DNA of 7,172 nt from Faecalibacterium sp. (GTDB taxonomy: Bacteria; Bacillota; Clostridia; Oscillospirales; Ruminococcaceae). Both the position numbers and the translations under genes were made by a program. This document shows, one piece after another, positions 6,735 to 7,172 of the stretch. The stretch is from assembly GCA_017483235.1 (NCBI GenBank), contig JAFULE010000049.1:1-7172 (forward strand), read 5' to 3'. Under the pieces are notes generated by a model, which was given only the letters and a program-made list of their open reading frames with translations, was not told the origin of the DNA and searched no databases. Within the stretch, counting starts at the first letter, position 1, and every line of letters begins with the position of its first letter.

Positions 6735-6750
6735 TCAGTGCGTGCACTGA
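6735..6750. repeat. Short palindrome between alpha/beta hydrolase and MFS genes
   Basis: TCAGTGC-GT-GCACTGA is an inverted repeat with 7-bp arms. It lies in the 59-bp gap upstream of the transporter's ribosome binding site. On the minus strand it is followed within a few bases by GTTTTAAAG. It could be an operator, a weak terminator/attenuator or an intercistronic RNA hairpin; the sequence does not decide. Confidence 0.45.
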
Positions 6751-6767
6751 CAAAACCAAAACAGATT

Positions 6768-7172
6768 TCAGCGGCACAGAAACTGCAAAATCTGCTGCCC
6801 GGCCTGCAGCCGGTCGCAGCCCAGTAGGATGTTGTGCTCGCTTTTTGGCAGCCTGATCAGCTGCTGAAGCCCGGGAATCGTTTGTGCCATCTGCTCGCAA
6901 GCGGCGGGGTCCACGACCCTATCTGCCGCGGTGTAGATGACGCAGGTGGGGGTATGCACCGCGCTGCAGCACTGCCGGGCCAGCTGGCCGGCCTGCCGCA
7001 GCTGCAGCATGGCCGCAACCGGGAACCCGTTATAACCAAAAATGCACTCGTCCATCTCACCGCCGTCCGGTTGGCGGGTGGGCAGCGGCACAATACGGTC
7101 TGAGTCGGCGGCGGGCTGGGGTTCGCTCAGGCCCAGCCGCTGGGTGATCCAGGGATTGACCGCAAAGGCAGG
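6768..7172 (-). CDS. Alpha/beta hydrolase, C-terminal part (gene runs off the window)
   Basis: The frame is open from the right edge of the window to a TGA at 6768-6770, giving the last 134 residues. The GTG at 7091 is an internal codon, not a start. The stretch TPTCVIYTAADRVVDP holds the likely catalytic Asp (D84 of the fragment), and LPKSEHNILLG holds the likely catalytic His (H113). This spacing and the preceding FGYNGFPVAAMLQLRQAGQLAR helix fit a serine hydrolase of the carboxylesterase/monoacylglycerol lipase (S33/Hydrolase_4) type. The nucleophile elbow GxSxG must lie outside the window. The fragment alone does not show whether the substrate is a lipid, an acylated sugar or another ester. 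The next gene in the same direction is the MFS transporter. Confidence 0.8.
   Translation of the reverse strand, partial: PAFAVNPWITQRLGLSEPQPAADSDRIVPLPTRQPDGGEMDECIFGYNGFPVAAMLQLRQAGQLARQCCSAVHTPTCVIYTAADRVVDPAACEQMAQTIPGLQQLIRLPKSEHNILLGCDRLQAGQQILQFLCR

Noticed and set aside
6725..6753. Promoter TTGTCA-17-TTTAAA before the MFS gene
   Set aside because: The start it predicts (about 6718) would fall within the gene's own ribosome binding site, so it could not give a normal message; the -10 is also poor.

Overview
The window looks like ordinary chromosomal DNA from a GC-rich, strictly anaerobic gut Clostridia member. An Oscillospiraceae/Ruminococcaceae relative such as Faecalibacterium, Gemmiger or Subdoligranulum is my best guess. 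The reasons are an [FeFe]-hydrogenase, strong GGAGG-type ribosome binding sites, sigma-A-type promoters with TTG(A/C)-type -35 boxes, GC-rich third codon positions and a FeoB-associated-like cysteine-rich membrane stub. The genus is inference, not something read directly.

Layout from left to right. (1) The 3' two thirds or so of an [FeFe]-hydrogenase catalytic subunit runs to 1240 (+); its start lies outside the window. (2) A small membrane-anchored HMA-domain metal-binding protein lies at 1322-1675 (-), with a promoter and a palindromic operator candidate at its start site. (3) A YtcJ-type metal-dependent amidohydrolase lies at 1858-3447 (+). (4) A NagD-type HAD-IIA phosphatase lies at 3504-4313 (-). 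(5) A COG1237-like metallo-beta-lactamase-fold hydrolase lies at 4463-5242 (+), behind a near-consensus promoter. (6) An SLC45/GPH-like MFS transporter lies at 5392-6708 (-). Upstream of it, in the same direction, is (7) the 3' end of an alpha/beta hydrolase at 6768-7172 (-), which runs off the window.

The first six genes alternate strictly in strand. Each of the three tail-to-tail junctions (1240/1322, 3447/3504, 5242/5392) holds one strong hairpin that can end transcription from both sides. Each of the two head-to-head junctions (1675/1858, 4313/4463) holds back-to-back promoters. Most genes here are therefore probably single transcription units, not parts of one pathway. Only the alpha/beta hydrolase and MFS transporter look like a possible operon (59-bp gap). 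I see no mobile element, CRISPR array, tRNA or rRNA, and no gene-free stretch over 300 bp; the longest gaps are about 182, 149 and 149 bp.

I do not see a convincing new biological system. The points most worth a second look are a serine in the H-cluster L1 motif of the hydrogenase, the fusion of a FeoB-associated-like membrane stub to an HMA domain under a DtxR-like palindrome, and a possible short RNA unit between 5256 and 5361.
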